Assembly (NCBI GenBank): GCA_964420325.1 | Contig: CAYQSU010000012.1 | Coordinates: 1 to 59,590, forward strand | Reading direction: 5' to 3' | Source: CAYQSU01 sp964420325 | Lineage (GTDB): Bacteria > Pseudomonadota > Alphaproteobacteria > Rhodospirillales > Defluviicoccaceae | DNA: 59,590 nucleotides | Shown: one piece after another, positions 1 to 8,179 of the stretch | How the letters are laid out: each line of letters starts with the position of its first letter | Numbering within the stretch: position 1 is the stretch's first letter | Position numbers and translations under genes: made by a program | The notes under the pieces: model-generated | What the model was told of the DNA's origin: nothing | What the model saw: only the letters and a program-made list of their open reading frames with translations | Databases searched by the model: none

Positions 1-29
1 CCGGCGTCGTCGCCAAGATCATCGACTAG
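1..29 (+). CDS. tuf: Elongation factor Tu, 3' end only
   Basis: The window opens inside a reading frame that ends GVVAKIID followed by TAG. This is the usual C-terminus of elongation factor Tu, the GTPase that delivers aminoacyl-tRNA to the ribosome. Its position directly before rpsJ fits the str-S10 junction of proteobacteria. Only eight complete codons plus the stop are present, so the call rests on the terminal motif and context. Confidence 0.85.
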
Positions 30-76
30 AAGGCCATCGGCAGCGGCGGACGGCAAGCGAGGAAGCAGGATACGCA

Positions 77-385
77 ATGGAGAACCAGAACATCCGCATC
101 GGGCTCAGGGCGTTCGATCACCGCGTGCTCGATCAGTCCGCGCGCGAGATCGTCAACACCGCCCGACGCACCGGCGCCCGCGTCCGCGGACCGATTCCGC
201 TGCCGACGCGCATCGAGCGCTTCACGGTTCTCCGCTCGCCGCACATCGACAAGAAGTCGCGGGAGCAGTTCGAGATCCGCACGCACAAGCGCGTGCTCGA
301 CATCGTCGACCCGACGCCACAGACCGTGGACGCGCTGATGAAGCTCGATCTGGCCGCGGGCGTCGACGTCGAGATCAAGCTCTAG
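77..385 (+). CDS. rpsJ: 30S ribosomal protein S10
   Basis: Ribosomal protein S10 (NusE), 102 residues, the normal family length. It is a 30S head protein and also a partner of NusB in antitermination. The sequence begins MENQNIRIGLRAFDHRVLDQ and contains the conserved GPIPLPTRIERFTVLRSPH segment. It is the first gene of the S10 operon here, 47 nt after tuf and 11 nt before rplC. No distinct promoter was seen in the short tuf-rpsJ gap, so it may be read through from the str operon. Confidence 0.98.
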   Translation: MENQNIRIGLRAFDHRVLDQSAREIVNTARRTGARVRGPIPLPTRIERFTVLRSPHIDKKSREQFEIRTHKRVLDIVDPTPQTVDALMKLDLAAGVDVEIKL

Positions 386-396
386 GGGCGCAAGCG

Positions 397-1149
397 ATGC
401 GAACCGGACTGATCGCCGAGAAGGTGGGGATGTCGCGGCTGTTCGCCGACGACGGCGGCCATGTGCCGGTGACGGTGCTGAGGCTCGACGGATGCCAAGT
501 GGTGGCCCAGCGGACCAGGGACCGGGACGGCTATACGGCGCTCCAGCTCGGCACCGGGGCGGCCAAGGTCAAGAACGTCACCAAGCCGATGCGCGGCCAT
601 TTCGCCGGCGCCAAGGTGGAGCCGAAGCGCTGGCTGGCCGAGTTCCGGGTCAGCGACGATGCCCTGGTCGAGGTCGGATCGGAGCTGACGGCCGGTCACT
701 TCGCGGTGGGCCAGCACGTCGACGTGACCGGCACCTCGATCGGCAAGGGCTTCGCCGGCGGCATCAAGCGGCACGGCTTCCACGGCCTGAGAGCCTCGCA
801 CGGCGTCTCCGTTAGCCACCGCAGCCTGGGATCGACCGGCAACCGCCAGGACCCCGGCAAGGTTTTCAAGGGCAAGAAGATGGCCGGGCACATGGGCGAC
901 CGCCGGGTCACCGTGCTCAATCTCGAGGTGGTGCAGTGCGACGTCGAGCGCGGCCTGATCCTGGTCAAGGGGGCGGTGCCCGGTGCGAAGGGCAGCCGCG
1001 TTCTGATCCGGGATGCGGTGAAGCGCCCACCCTCCGGCGAGGTGCCGTTCCCGGCGGCGGTGCGGGCGGCGCCGGCGGCGGCAGCCGAGCCCGATGCCGG
1101 GCCGGAGGACGGCCCACCGCCGGCCGCGGACCCGAGCGAGAAGGACTAG
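397..1149 (+). CDS. rplC: 50S ribosomal protein L3
   Basis: Ribosomal protein L3, 250 residues, an early assembly protein near the peptidyl transferase centre. The core starts MRTGLIAEKVGMSRLF and contains GKGFAGGIKRHGF and the MAGHMGDRRVT loop. The family is usually about 205-215 residues. This copy has a further tail of roughly 35-40 Ala/Pro/Asp-rich residues after the core ends near VLIRDAVKR, which looks disordered. It sits between rpsJ and rplD in normal S10 order. Confidence 0.98.
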   Translation: MRTGLIAEKVGMSRLFADDGGHVPVTVLRLDGCQVVAQRTRDRDGYTALQLGTGAAKVKNVTKPMRGHFAGAKVEPKRWLAEFRVSDDALVEVGSELTAGHFAVGQHVDVTGTSIGKGFAGGIKRHGFHGLRASHGVSVSHRSLGSTGNRQDPGKVFKGKKMAGHMGDRRVTVLNLEVVQCDVERGLILVKGAVPGAKGSRVLIRDAVKRPPSGEVPFPAAVRAAPAAAAEPDAGPEDGPPPAADPSEKD

Positions 1150-1155
1150 CGGACG

Positions 1156-1776
1156 ATGAAGTGCGACGTGGTCAATCTCGACAACGAAGCGGTGGCGACG
1201 CTCGATCTCGACGAGACCGTGTTCGGTGTCGAGGTGCGGCGGGACATCCTCGCGCGCGTCGTCAACTGGCAGCTGGCCAAGCGGCGGGCCGGCACGCACA
1301 AGGTGAAGACGCGGAACGAGGTGTCCGGCACCTCGAAGAAGCCGTTTCGGCAGAAGGGTACCGGCCGCGCCCGCCAGGGCTCGCTCAAGGGGCCGCACCA
1401 GTACGGCGGCGGCGTCGTGTTCGGTCCGGTGCCGCGGGATCATGCCCACCGTCTGCCGAAGAAGGTTCGGCGCCTGGGCCTGAAGGCCGCGCTCTCGGCG
1501 AAGCAGGCGGCGGGCGAGCTCGTGGTCCTCGACCGCGCCGCACTCGAGGACGGCAAGACGCGGGTCCTGGTCGACCACCTGAAGAAGCTCGGCTGGCGGT
1601 CGGCGCTGGTCATCGACGCCGACGAGATCGATGCCGGGTTCGCCCGGGCGGCCCGCAACGTCGCCGGCATCGACGTCCTGCCGAGCCGCGGCGCCAACGT
1701 CTACGACATCCTCCGCCGAGAGACGCTGGTGCTGACTCGGGCGGCGGTGGACAAGCTCGTGGAGCGGCTTAGATGA
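1156..1776 (+). CDS. rplD: 50S ribosomal protein L4
   Basis: Ribosomal protein L4, 206 residues, lines the exit tunnel. The diagnostic segment KKPFRQKGTGRARQGS is near residues 55-75, followed by GGGVVFGP. In E. coli L4 also represses the S10 operon; no leader that would support this was seen here. The start ATG follows rplC by 6 nt, and the stop overlaps the rplW start by 4 nt (ATGA), implying translational coupling. Confidence 0.98.
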   Translation: MKCDVVNLDNEAVATLDLDETVFGVEVRRDILARVVNWQLAKRRAGTHKVKTRNEVSGTSKKPFRQKGTGRARQGSLKGPHQYGGGVVFGPVPRDHAHRLPKKVRRLGLKAALSAKQAAGELVVLDRAALEDGKTRVLVDHLKKLGWRSALVIDADEIDAGFARAARNVAGIDVLPSRGANVYDILRRETLVLTRAAVDKLVERLR

Positions 1777-2099
1777 GCAAGCGATACCAGCGTTCGCCGC
1801 TGGCGCTGAGCGAACAGCGCAAGTACGAGGTGTTGCGCCGGCCGGTGATCACCGAGAAGGCGACGATGCTGTCGGAGCACAACCAGGTGGCGTTCCTGGT
1901 CGCCCTCGACGCCACCAAGCCGGAGATCAAGGCCGCGGTCGAGGACCTGTTCAAGGTCAAGGTCAAGGCGGTCAACACGCTGCGCCAGAAGGGCAAGAGG
2001 AGGCGCTTCCGCGGTCGCCTGGGCCAACGGTCGGACGCCAAGAAGGCGATCGTGACCCTGGCCGAAGGCCATTCGATCGACGTCACCACAGGGCTTTAG
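1773..2099 (+). CDS. rplW: 50S ribosomal protein L23
   Basis: Ribosomal protein L23, 108 residues, sits at the tunnel exit where trigger factor and SRP dock. The family core runs from YEVLRRPVITEKATMLSE through KVKVKAVNTLRQKGK to the end. The N-terminus carries about 17 extra residues (MSKRYQRSPLALSEQRK) compared with typical L23. The start is kept because its ATG overlaps the rplD stop in an ATGA junction, although an internal start cannot be excluded. Confidence 0.96.
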   Translation: MSKRYQRSPLALSEQRKYEVLRRPVITEKATMLSEHNQVAFLVALDATKPEIKAAVEDLFKVKVKAVNTLRQKGKRRRFRGRLGQRSDAKKAIVTLAEGHSIDVTTGL

Positions 2100-2108
2100 G
2101 GAACGGTC

Positions 2109-2939
2109 ATGGCACTGAAGCAGCACAAGCCGACCTCGCCGGGGCGCCGCGGGCTGATCCTCGTCGACCGCTCCCAGCTGTGGAAGGGCAAGCCCGAGAA
2201 AGCGCTGACCGAGGGTCTGCGCCGCACCGGCGGTCGCAACAACCTGGGCCGCATCACCGCCCGCCGCCGCGGCGGCGGCCACAAGCGCCGCTACCGCCTG
2301 GTCGACTTCAAGCGCACCAAGTTCGACGTGCCGGCCACCGTCGAGCGCCTGGAGTACGATCCCAACCGCACCGGCTTCGTGGCGCTGATCCGCTACGAGG
2401 ACGGCGAGCTCTCGTACATTCTGGCGCCGCAGCGGCTCGGCGTCGGCGACACCGTCATTGCCGGCCGCCAGGTCGACATCAAGCCAGGCAACGCGATGCC
2501 GCTGCAGAACATCCCGGTCGGCACCATCGTCCACAACGTCGAGATGAAGCTGGGCAAGGGCGGCCAGATCGCGCGCGCGGCCGGAACCTACGCCCAGCTC
2601 ATCGGCAAGGACCAGGGCTACGCGCAGCTGCGGCTGAGCTCGGGCGAGCTGCGCATGGTGCGGTCGGAATGCATGGCGACCATCGGCGCCGTCTCCAATC
2701 CCGATCAGCAGAACATCAACCTCGGCAAGGCCGGCCGCAAGCGGTGGCTGGACCGCCGCCCGGCGGTGCGCGGCGTGGCGATGAACCCGGTCGACCATCC
2801 CCACGGCGGCGGCGAGGGCCGCACCTCGGGCGGACGCCACCCGGTGACGCCCTGGGGCAAGCCGACCAAGGGCAAGCGGACGCGTGGCGTCAAGAACTCC
2901 GACCGGCTGATCATCCGCCGCCGGCACAAGCGAACGTAA
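2109..2939 (+). CDS. rplB: 50S ribosomal protein L2
   Basis: Ribosomal protein L2, 276 residues, close to the universal 270-280. It is needed for subunit joining and supports the peptidyl transferase centre. It contains GRITARRRGGGHKRRYR near residue 50 and the conserved C-terminal VRGVAMNPVDHPHGGGEG segment with the functionally important histidine. It lies between rplW (9 nt) and rpsS (18 nt), as expected for the S10 operon. Confidence 0.99.
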   Translation: MALKQHKPTSPGRRGLILVDRSQLWKGKPEKALTEGLRRTGGRNNLGRITARRRGGGHKRRYRLVDFKRTKFDVPATVERLEYDPNRTGFVALIRYEDGELSYILAPQRLGVGDTVIAGRQVDIKPGNAMPLQNIPVGTIVHNVEMKLGKGGQIARAAGTYAQLIGKDQGYAQLRLSSGELRMVRSECMATIGAVSNPDQQNINLGKAGRKRWLDRRPAVRGVAMNPVDHPHGGGEGRTSGGRHPVTPWGKPTKGKRTRGVKNSDRLIIRRRHKRT

Positions 2940-2957
2940 GGCCAAGGAGGAGCAGAG

Positions 2958-3236
2958 GTGCCGCGTTCTGTCTGGAAAGGTCCGTTCGTCGATGGCTTCC
3001 TTCTGAAGAAGGCGGAGAAGGTGCGCGCGAGCGGGCGCAAGGAGATCATCCGCACCTGGTCCCGGCGGTCGACGATCCTTCCGCAGTTCGTCGGCCTGAC
3101 CTTCGGCGTCTACAACGGCAAGAAGTTCATTCCGGTGCTGGTGACCGAGAACCTGGTCGGTCACAAGTTCGGCGAGTTCGCGCCGACCCGCACGTTCCAC
3201 GGGCATTCCGGCGACAAGAAGGCGAAGAGGGCTTAG
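2958..3236 (+). CDS. rpsS: 30S ribosomal protein S19
   Basis: Ribosomal protein S19, 92 residues, in the 30S head contacting S13 and the 16S 3' domain. The sequence starts MPRSVWKGPFVDGFLLKK and ends with the conserved GEFAPTRTFHGHSGDKKAKR. The start codon is GTG, preceded by a strong Shine-Dalgarno AAGGAGG and a purine-rich spacer. The gene is followed after 4 nt by rplV. Confidence 0.98.
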   Translation: MPRSVWKGPFVDGFLLKKAEKVRASGRKEIIRTWSRRSTILPQFVGLTFGVYNGKKFIPVLVTENLVGHKFGEFAPTRTFHGHSGDKKAKRA

Positions 3237-3240
3237 GACC

Positions 3241-3627
3241 ATGGGCAAGCCGCCGGCACCCAATCGACTGGCCGACAACGAGGCGATGGCCTATGCGCGC
3301 GCGCTCAGGACCAGCCCCAGAAAGCTCAATCTGGTGGCCGCCAGCATCCGCGGCATGAGCTGCGAGAAGGCCCTCGCCGAGCTGCAGTTCTCGCAGAAGC
3401 GCATCGCCGGCACGGTGCGCAAGGTGCTGCAGTCGGCGATCGCCAACGCCGAGAACAACCATCAGCTCGACGTCGACCGGCTCTTTGTCGCGGAGGCCAC
3501 CGTCGGCCGCTCGCTGTTCATGAAGCGCTGGCGGCCCCGCGCCCGCGGCCGCGTCGGACGGATCAAGAAGCCGTTCAGCAATCTCAGGGTCGTGCTGCGC
3601 GAGCGCGAGGAGGAGGAGTTCGACTAA
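3241..3627 (+). CDS. rplV: 50S ribosomal protein L22
   Basis: Ribosomal protein L22, 128 residues, forms the tunnel constriction with L4. The family signature RTSPRKLNLVAASIRGM lies near residues 24-40, and the MKRWRPRARGRVGRIKKPF beta-hairpin region is intact. Its TAA stop shares one base with the ATG of rpsC (TAATG), so the two are probably translationally coupled. Confidence 0.98.
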   Translation: MGKPPAPNRLADNEAMAYARALRTSPRKLNLVAASIRGMSCEKALAELQFSQKRIAGTVRKVLQSAIANAENNHQLDVDRLFVAEATVGRSLFMKRWRPRARGRVGRIKKPFSNLRVVLREREEEEFD

Positions 3628-4304
3628 TGGGCCAGAAGGTCAACCCCATCGGGCTGCGCCTCGGCGTCAATCGGACCTGGGATTCGCGCTGGTTCGCCGA
3701 CGACAACTACGCGACCCTCCTGCACGAGGACCTGCGGATCCGTGCCACTCTCAAGGAGCGCCTGCAGCAGGCGGGGGTGTCGCGGGTGGTCATCGAGCGG
3801 CCGGCGAAACGGGCTCGGATCACCATCCACACCGCGCGGCCCGGCGTGGTGATCGGCAAGAAGGGAGCCGACATCGAGAAGCTGCGCCGGGAGCTGACCA
3901 AGACTGCCGGCGCCGACGTGCATCTCAACATCATCGAGATCCGCAAGCCGGAGACCGAGGCCCAGCTCGTCGCCGAGAACGTCGCCCAGCAGCTCGAACG
4001 CAGGGTGTCGACGCGGCGGGCGATGAAGCGGGTGGTGCAGTCGGCGATGCGCCTCGGCGCGCAGGGGATCCGCATCAACTGCGCCGGGCGTCTCGGCGGT
4101 GCCGAGATCGCGCGGTCGGTGTGGTACCGCGAGGGCCGCGTGCCGCTGCATACGCTGCGGGCGCACGTGGACTACGGCGTGGCCATCGCCAAGACCACCT
4201 ACGGCGTCTGCGGCGTCAAGGTGTGGGTCTACAAGGGAGACATCATGGCGCACGACCCGATGGCCATCGACAAGCGTGCGCTCGAGCAGCAGCCGTCGCG
4301 ATGA
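3627..4304 (+). CDS. rpsC: 30S ribosomal protein S3
   Basis: Ribosomal protein S3, 225 residues, with the N-terminal KH domain (GVVIGKKGADIEKLR near residues 72-87) and the C-terminal S3 domain (GAEIARSVWYREGRVPLHTLRA). It sits at the mRNA entry tunnel and contributes to helicase activity. It begins MGQKVNPIGLRLGVNRTW, the standard start. The 36-nt gap to rplP is the longest in this part of the operon and shows no obvious signal. Confidence 0.99.
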   Translation: MGQKVNPIGLRLGVNRTWDSRWFADDNYATLLHEDLRIRATLKERLQQAGVSRVVIERPAKRARITIHTARPGVVIGKKGADIEKLRRELTKTAGADVHLNIIEIRKPETEAQLVAENVAQQLERRVSTRRAMKRVVQSAMRLGAQGIRINCAGRLGGAEIARSVWYREGRVPLHTLRAHVDYGVAIAKTTYGVCGVKVWVYKGDIMAHDPMAIDKRALEQQPSR

Positions 4305-4340
4305 GCCTCGAGCGGATGCCCGACCAGCGAATGGAACGCC

Positions 4341-4760
4341 ATGCTTAGTCCGAAACGAACCCGCTACCGGAAGCAGCACAAGGGCCGGGTCCACGGCCAG
4401 GCCAAGGGGGCGACCGAGCTCAACTTCGGCGCCTACGGGCTCAAGGCGGTGACCGCCGGGCGCCTCACCTCGCGGCAGATCGAGGCCGCCCGGCGGGCGA
4501 TCACCCGGCACATGCGGCGCACCGGGCGGGTGTGGATCCGCATCTTTCCCGACGTGCCGGTGAGCACCAAGCCGGCCGAGGTGCGCATGGGCGGCGGCAA
4601 GGGCGCGCCGGAGTACTGGATCTCCCGGGTCAGGGCGGGGCGGATCATGTTCGAGGTGGACGGCGTGCCGTCCGCGGTGGCCCGCGCGGCATTGCGCCTG
4701 GGGTCGGCCAAGCTGCCGTGCCGGACGCGGTTCGTCTCGCGCATGGGCGAGGAAGGATAG
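4341..4760 (+). CDS. rplP: 50S ribosomal protein L16
   Basis: Ribosomal protein L16, 139 residues, organises the aminoacyl-tRNA site. It begins MLSPKRTRYRKQHKGR and contains RQIEAARRAITRHMRRTGRV and the conserved PVSTKPAEVRMGGGKGAPE stretch, whose central arginine is the hydroxylation site in some bacteria. rpmC starts 4 nt later. Confidence 0.98.
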   Translation: MLSPKRTRYRKQHKGRVHGQAKGATELNFGAYGLKAVTAGRLTSRQIEAARRAITRHMRRTGRVWIRIFPDVPVSTKPAEVRMGGGKGAPEYWISRVRAGRIMFEVDGVPSAVARAALRLGSAKLPCRTRFVSRMGEEG

Positions 4761-4764
4761 CGGC

Positions 4765-4980
4765 ATGAAGGCTGAGGACCTGAGGGCGAAGAGCGACGAC
4801 GAGCTCAACGATCAGCTCGCCCAGATGCGCAAGGAGGCGTTCAACCTGCGCTTCCAGGCGGCGAGCGGGCAGCTCGAAAACACGGCCCGGCGGCGCGACG
4901 TCCGGCGCACGATCGCCAGGATCCATACGATCCTTGGGGCGCGTCGGCGCGCGGCGGCGACGGCGTCGGCAGGGAGGTGA
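4765..4980 (+). CDS. rpmC: 50S ribosomal protein L29
   Basis: Ribosomal protein L29, 71 residues, a small helical hairpin protein near the tunnel exit next to L23. The signature MRKEAFNLRFQAASGQLENT is intact and is followed by RRDVRRTIARIHTIL. The C-terminus has a short Ala/Arg tail. Its last bases contain the Shine-Dalgarno of rpsQ. Confidence 0.97.
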   Translation: MKAEDLRAKSDDELNDQLAQMRKEAFNLRFQAASGQLENTARRRDVRRTIARIHTILGARRRAAATASAGR

Positions 4981-4982
4981 CG

Positions 4983-5219
4983 ATGCCGAGGCGCGTCATG
5001 CAGGGCGTGGTGGTCAGCGACCGGATGGACAAGACCATCGTCGTCCGGGTCGAGCGGCGGGTGATGCATCCGATCTACAAGAAGTACGTCCGCCGTAGCA
5101 AGAAGTACCTGGCCCATGACGAGAGCAACGCGATCAAGGTCGGCGAGGTCGTGCGCATTCGCGAGTGCCGGCCGCTGTCCAGGCGCAAATGCTGGGAAGT
5201 CGTCGGCGAGAACGCCTAG
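4983..5219 (+). CDS. rpsQ: 30S ribosomal protein S17
   Basis: Ribosomal protein S17, 78 residues, an OB-fold primary binder of 16S rRNA. It begins MPRRVMQGVVVSDRMDKTIV and contains the family stretch YKKYVRRSKKYLAHDESN. An upstream in-frame GTG at 4977 overlaps the rpmC stop. The ATG at 4983 is preferred because GGGAGG lies 5 nt before it and it gives the normal S17 N-terminus. Confidence 0.97.
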   Translation: MPRRVMQGVVVSDRMDKTIVVRVERRVMHPIYKKYVRRSKKYLAHDESNAIKVGEVVRIRECRPLSRRKCWEVVGENA

Positions 5220-5241
5220 GCGGCTGGTGAAGGATTGAGCG

Positions 5242-5610
5242 ATGATCCAGGTGGAGACCGATCTCGACGTGGCCGACAACTCCGGTGCCCGTCGGGTCCG
5301 GTGCATCCGCGTTCTCGGCGGCTCGAGGCGCCGGTTCGCCAGCGTCGGCGACGTGATCGTGGTCTCCGTCAAGGAGGCGATCCCGCGCGGCAAGGTGAAG
5401 AAGGGTGAGGTGATGCAGGCCGTCGTCGTGCGCACCGCCAAGGACGTCCGCCGGCCGGACGGATCCGCCATCCGCTTCGACAGCAACGCGGCGGTGCTGA
5501 TCAATAAGCAGGGGGAACCGGTCGGCACCCGGATCTTCGGGCCGGTGACGCGCGAGCTGCGCTCGAAGGGCTATATGAAGATCATCTCGCTGGCGCCGGA
5601 GGTGTTGTGA
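5242..5610 (+). CDS. rplN: 50S ribosomal protein L14
   Basis: Ribosomal protein L14, 122 residues, the exact usual length. It begins MIQVETDLDVADNSGARRVR and ends LRSKGYMKIISLAPEVL, as in most bacteria. It sits at the subunit interface and contacts L19. Its TGA shares one base with the ATG of rplX (TGATG). Confidence 0.99.
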   Translation: MIQVETDLDVADNSGARRVRCIRVLGGSRRRFASVGDVIVVSVKEAIPRGKVKKGEVMQAVVVRTAKDVRRPDGSAIRFDSNAAVLINKQGEPVGTRIFGPVTRELRSKGYMKIISLAPEVL

Positions 5611-5933
5611 TGGCGGCGAAGCTGAGGATCAAGAAGGGCGACCGGGTGATCGTGCTCACCGGTCGCAGCAAGGGACGGGTCGGCGAGGTGCTCAAGGTCA
5701 CGCCCAAGGAGAATCGGGCGATCGTTCAGGGCGTGAACGTGGTCAAGCGCCACACCCGACCGAGCGGCATGGCCACCGGCGGCATCATCGAGAAGGAGGC
5801 GCCGATCCACGTCTCCAACCTCTCGATGGTCGACCCCAAGACCGGCGAGGCGACGCGCGTTGGCTACCGGTTCCTCGAGGACGGCCGGAAGGTCCGCTTC
5901 GCCAAGCGGTCCGGCGAGATCATCGACAGGTAG
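5610..5933 (+). CDS. rplX: 50S ribosomal protein L24
   Basis: Ribosomal protein L24, 107 residues, an assembly initiator with a KOW motif (KLRIKKGDRVIVLTGRSKGR). The conserved GVNVVKRHTRPS and HVSNLSMVDPKTG segments follow. An in-frame GTG one codon upstream (5607) is possible. The ATG at 5610 is chosen because of the TGATG junction with rplN and the usual MAAKLRIKKGD start. Confidence 0.97.
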   Translation: MAAKLRIKKGDRVIVLTGRSKGRVGEVLKVTPKENRAIVQGVNVVKRHTRPSGMATGGIIEKEAPIHVSNLSMVDPKTGEATRVGYRFLEDGRKVRFAKRSGEIIDR

Positions 5934-5947
5934 CGGGAGGCCGGGAG

Positions 5948-6487
5948 ATGGTACGCCTCAAGGAGCACTATCGGTCGAACGTTCGCAAGGCGCTGGCCGA
6001 GGAGTTCAAGTACGACAACCCCATGCAGGTTCCGCGGCTGACCAAGATCGTGCTCAACATGGGCGTCGGAGAGGGTGCCCAGGACCGCAAGAAGATCGAC
6101 GCGGCGGTGGGCGACCTGACGCTGATCGCCGGCCAGCGGCCGGTGATCAACGCGGCGAAGAAGTCGATCGCCCAGTTCAAGATCCGCGAGGGCATGTCGA
6201 TCGGCTGCAAGGTCACCCTGCGGCGGGACCGCATGTACGAGTTCCTCGATCGGCTGGTCAACATCGCGCTGCCGCGCGTGCGCGATTTCCAGGGGCTGAC
6301 GCGCAAGAGCTTCGACGGCCGGGGCAATTTCGCGATGGGCATCAAGGAACAGATCGTCTTTCCCGAGATCGACTATGACAAGATCGATCAGATCCGCGGT
6401 CTTGACATCGTCATCTGCACGACCGCCCGCACCGACGCCGAGGCGTTGGCGTTGCTGAAGGGCTTCGACATGCCGTTCGCACAGTGA
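5948..6487 (+). CDS. rplE: 50S ribosomal protein L5
   Basis: Ribosomal protein L5, 179 residues, a 5S rRNA and P-site tRNA binding protein. The family segments VPRLTKIVLNMGVGEG, GQRPVINAAKKSIAQFKIR and the C-terminal EIDYDKIDQIRGLDIVI are all present. Gene order rplX-rplE-rpsN is the classical spc order. Confidence 0.98.
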   Translation: MVRLKEHYRSNVRKALAEEFKYDNPMQVPRLTKIVLNMGVGEGAQDRKKIDAAVGDLTLIAGQRPVINAAKKSIAQFKIREGMSIGCKVTLRRDRMYEFLDRLVNIALPRVRDFQGLTRKSFDGRGNFAMGIKEQIVFPEIDYDKIDQIRGLDIVICTTARTDAEALALLKGFDMPFAQ

Positions 6488-6511
6488 CAACCGCAAGCGA
6501 GGACACGGAGA

Positions 6512-6817
6512 ATGGCGAAAACCAGCCTCATCGAGCGCAACCGGAAGCGCGAGCGCCTGGTCAAGCAGTACGCGGCCAAGCGGGCGCGTCTCAAGGCCAT
6601 GGCCAAGGATCCGTCACTGCCGATGGAGGAGCAGTTCAACGCCCGCCTCCTGCTCGCGAAGCTGCCGCGCAACGCGTCGCCGGTGCGGCTCAGGCTGCGC
6701 TGCCAGCTGACCGGCCGGCCGCGCGGCAACTACCGCAAGTTCAAGCTGTCGCGCATCGCTTTGCGCGAGCTTGCTTCGACGGGGCAGATCCCGGGCATGG
6801 TGAAGGCGAGCTGGTAG
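6512..6817 (+). CDS. rpsN: 30S ribosomal protein S14, zinc-free form
   Basis: Ribosomal protein S14, 101 residues. This is the long form without the CxxC...CxxC zinc motif. It begins MAKTSLIERNRKRERLV and ends with the diagnostic RCQLTGRPRGNYRKFKLSRI segment. It sits in the 30S head. It occupies its normal place between rplE and rpsH. Confidence 0.98.
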   Translation: MAKTSLIERNRKRERLVKQYAAKRARLKAMAKDPSLPMEEQFNARLLLAKLPRNASPVRLRLRCQLTGRPRGNYRKFKLSRIALRELASTGQIPGMVKASW

Positions 6818-6842
6818 GCGAACGGAAGGAGGCACGCAGCAC

Positions 6843-7241
6843 ATGGCGATGACGGACCCCATCGGCGACATGCTCACGCGAATCCGCAACGGCCAGCGCG
6901 CCCGCAAGAGCTTCGTCACTGCGCCGGCTTCGAGGTTGCGCCGGGACGTGCTCGACGTGCTTCAGCGCGAAGGGTTCATCCGCGGCTACTCCAGACACGA
7001 GGTGCGGCCCGGTGTCGAAGAGATCAGGATCGAACTCAAGTATCACGAGGGTGCACCGGTCATCCGCCAGATCAGCCGCGTTTCCAAGCCGGGGCGACGG
7101 GTGTATTCGAAGATCAGGGACCTTCCGAAGGTGTACAATGGTCTCGGCATTGCCGTGCTGTCGACGCCGCGCGGCGTGCTGTCCGATGCCGAGGCCCGCG
7201 ACGCCCACGTCGGCGGCGAGGTCCTGTGCAAGGTGTTCTGA
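6843..7241 (+). CDS. rpsH: 30S ribosomal protein S8
   Basis: Ribosomal protein S8, 132 residues, a central organiser of the 16S central domain. It begins MAMTDPIGDMLTRIRNGQRA and ends with GLGIAVLSTPRGVLSD...GGEVLCKVF, the standard C-terminus. In E. coli S8 represses the spc operon by binding near the L5 start; no matching structure was worked out here. Confidence 0.98.
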   Translation: MAMTDPIGDMLTRIRNGQRARKSFVTAPASRLRRDVLDVLQREGFIRGYSRHEVRPGVEEIRIELKYHEGAPVIRQISRVSKPGRRVYSKIRDLPKVYNGLGIAVLSTPRGVLSDAEARDAHVGGEVLCKVF

Positions 7242-7266
7242 GGCGGAATAGGAAAGAAGCATCGCG

Positions 7267-7800
7267 ATGTCGCGAGTTGGCAAAAGCCCCGTTGAGATTC
7301 CTGCCGGTGTCACGGTGACCATCGCCGGGCGGACGCTCACGGCCAAAGGCAAACTGGGAGAGCTGCGGGCGACGCTGATGGACGAGGTGGATCTGGCGCA
7401 GGAAGGCTCGCAGGTCGTGATCCGGCCCGCGAACGACAGCCAGCGGGCGCGCATGATGTGGGGCACGGCGCGGACCGTCGTGCACAACCTCGTGAGCGGC
7501 GTCGACAAGGGCTTCTCGCAGAGGCTGGAGATCCAGGGCGTCGGCTACCGTGCCCAGGTTCAGGGTAAGGACCTGGTCCTGCAGCTGGGCTACAGCCACG
7601 AGATCCGGCACAGCATTCCGGACGGCATCAAGGTCGAGTGCCCGGATCCGACCCACATCACGGTTTCCGGGGCCGACAAACAGCAGGTCGGCCAACTCGC
7701 GGCCGAGATCCGCGCCTACCGTAGGGTCGAGCCTTACAAGGGCAAGGGGATCCGCTATCAGAACGAGCTGGTTCGGCGCAAGGAAGGCAAGAAGAAGTAG
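7267..7800 (+). CDS. rplF: 50S ribosomal protein L6
   Basis: Ribosomal protein L6, 177 residues, two repeated domains near the factor-binding site. It begins MSRVGKSPVEIPAGV and has the C-terminal signature PYKGKGIRYQNELVRRKEGKKK. The length is typical. rplR follows after 3 nt. Confidence 0.99.
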   Translation: MSRVGKSPVEIPAGVTVTIAGRTLTAKGKLGELRATLMDEVDLAQEGSQVVIRPANDSQRARMMWGTARTVVHNLVSGVDKGFSQRLEIQGVGYRAQVQGKDLVLQLGYSHEIRHSIPDGIKVECPDPTHITVSGADKQQVGQLAAEIRAYRRVEPYKGKGIRYQNELVRRKEGKKK

Positions 7801-7803
7801 GCG

Positions 7804-8166
7804 ATGACGAGCAAGATCGTACTCGAGGAGCGGCGCAAGAGGCGCACGCGATTGCGGCTCAGGCAGGGCGCCGGGGCGCGCCCGCGGCTGTCGGTGCACC
7901 GGTCCAACAAGCACATCTACGCGCAGGTGATCGACGACCGCGAGGGCCGAACGCTCGCCGCGGCATCGTCCCTCGACAAGGCGCTGAAGGGGACGCTGGC
8001 CCACGGCTCGGACCGCGAGGCGGCCGCCACCGTCGGCAAGCTGGTCGCCGAACGGGCGCTGGCGGCGGGCGTCGGCGAGGTCGTCTTCGATCGCGGCGGC
8101 TACCGCTACCACGGTCGCGTCCGGGCCCTCGCCGAGGGCGCCCGCGAGCGCGGTCTCAAGTTCTAG
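7804..8166 (+). CDS. rplR: 50S ribosomal protein L18
   Basis: Ribosomal protein L18, 120 residues, binds 5S rRNA with L5 and L25. It contains RPRLSVHRSNKHIYAQVIDD and the C-terminal VVFDRGGYRYHGRVRALAEGARE GLKF motif typical of the family. It lies between rplF and rpsE as expected. Confidence 0.98.
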   Translation: MTSKIVLEERRKRRTRLRLRQGAGARPRLSVHRSNKHIYAQVIDDREGRTLAAASSLDKALKGTLAHGSDREAAATVGKLVAERALAAGVGEVVFDRGGYRYHGRVRALAEGARERGLKF

Positions 8167-8179
8167 GGAGCGGAAGACG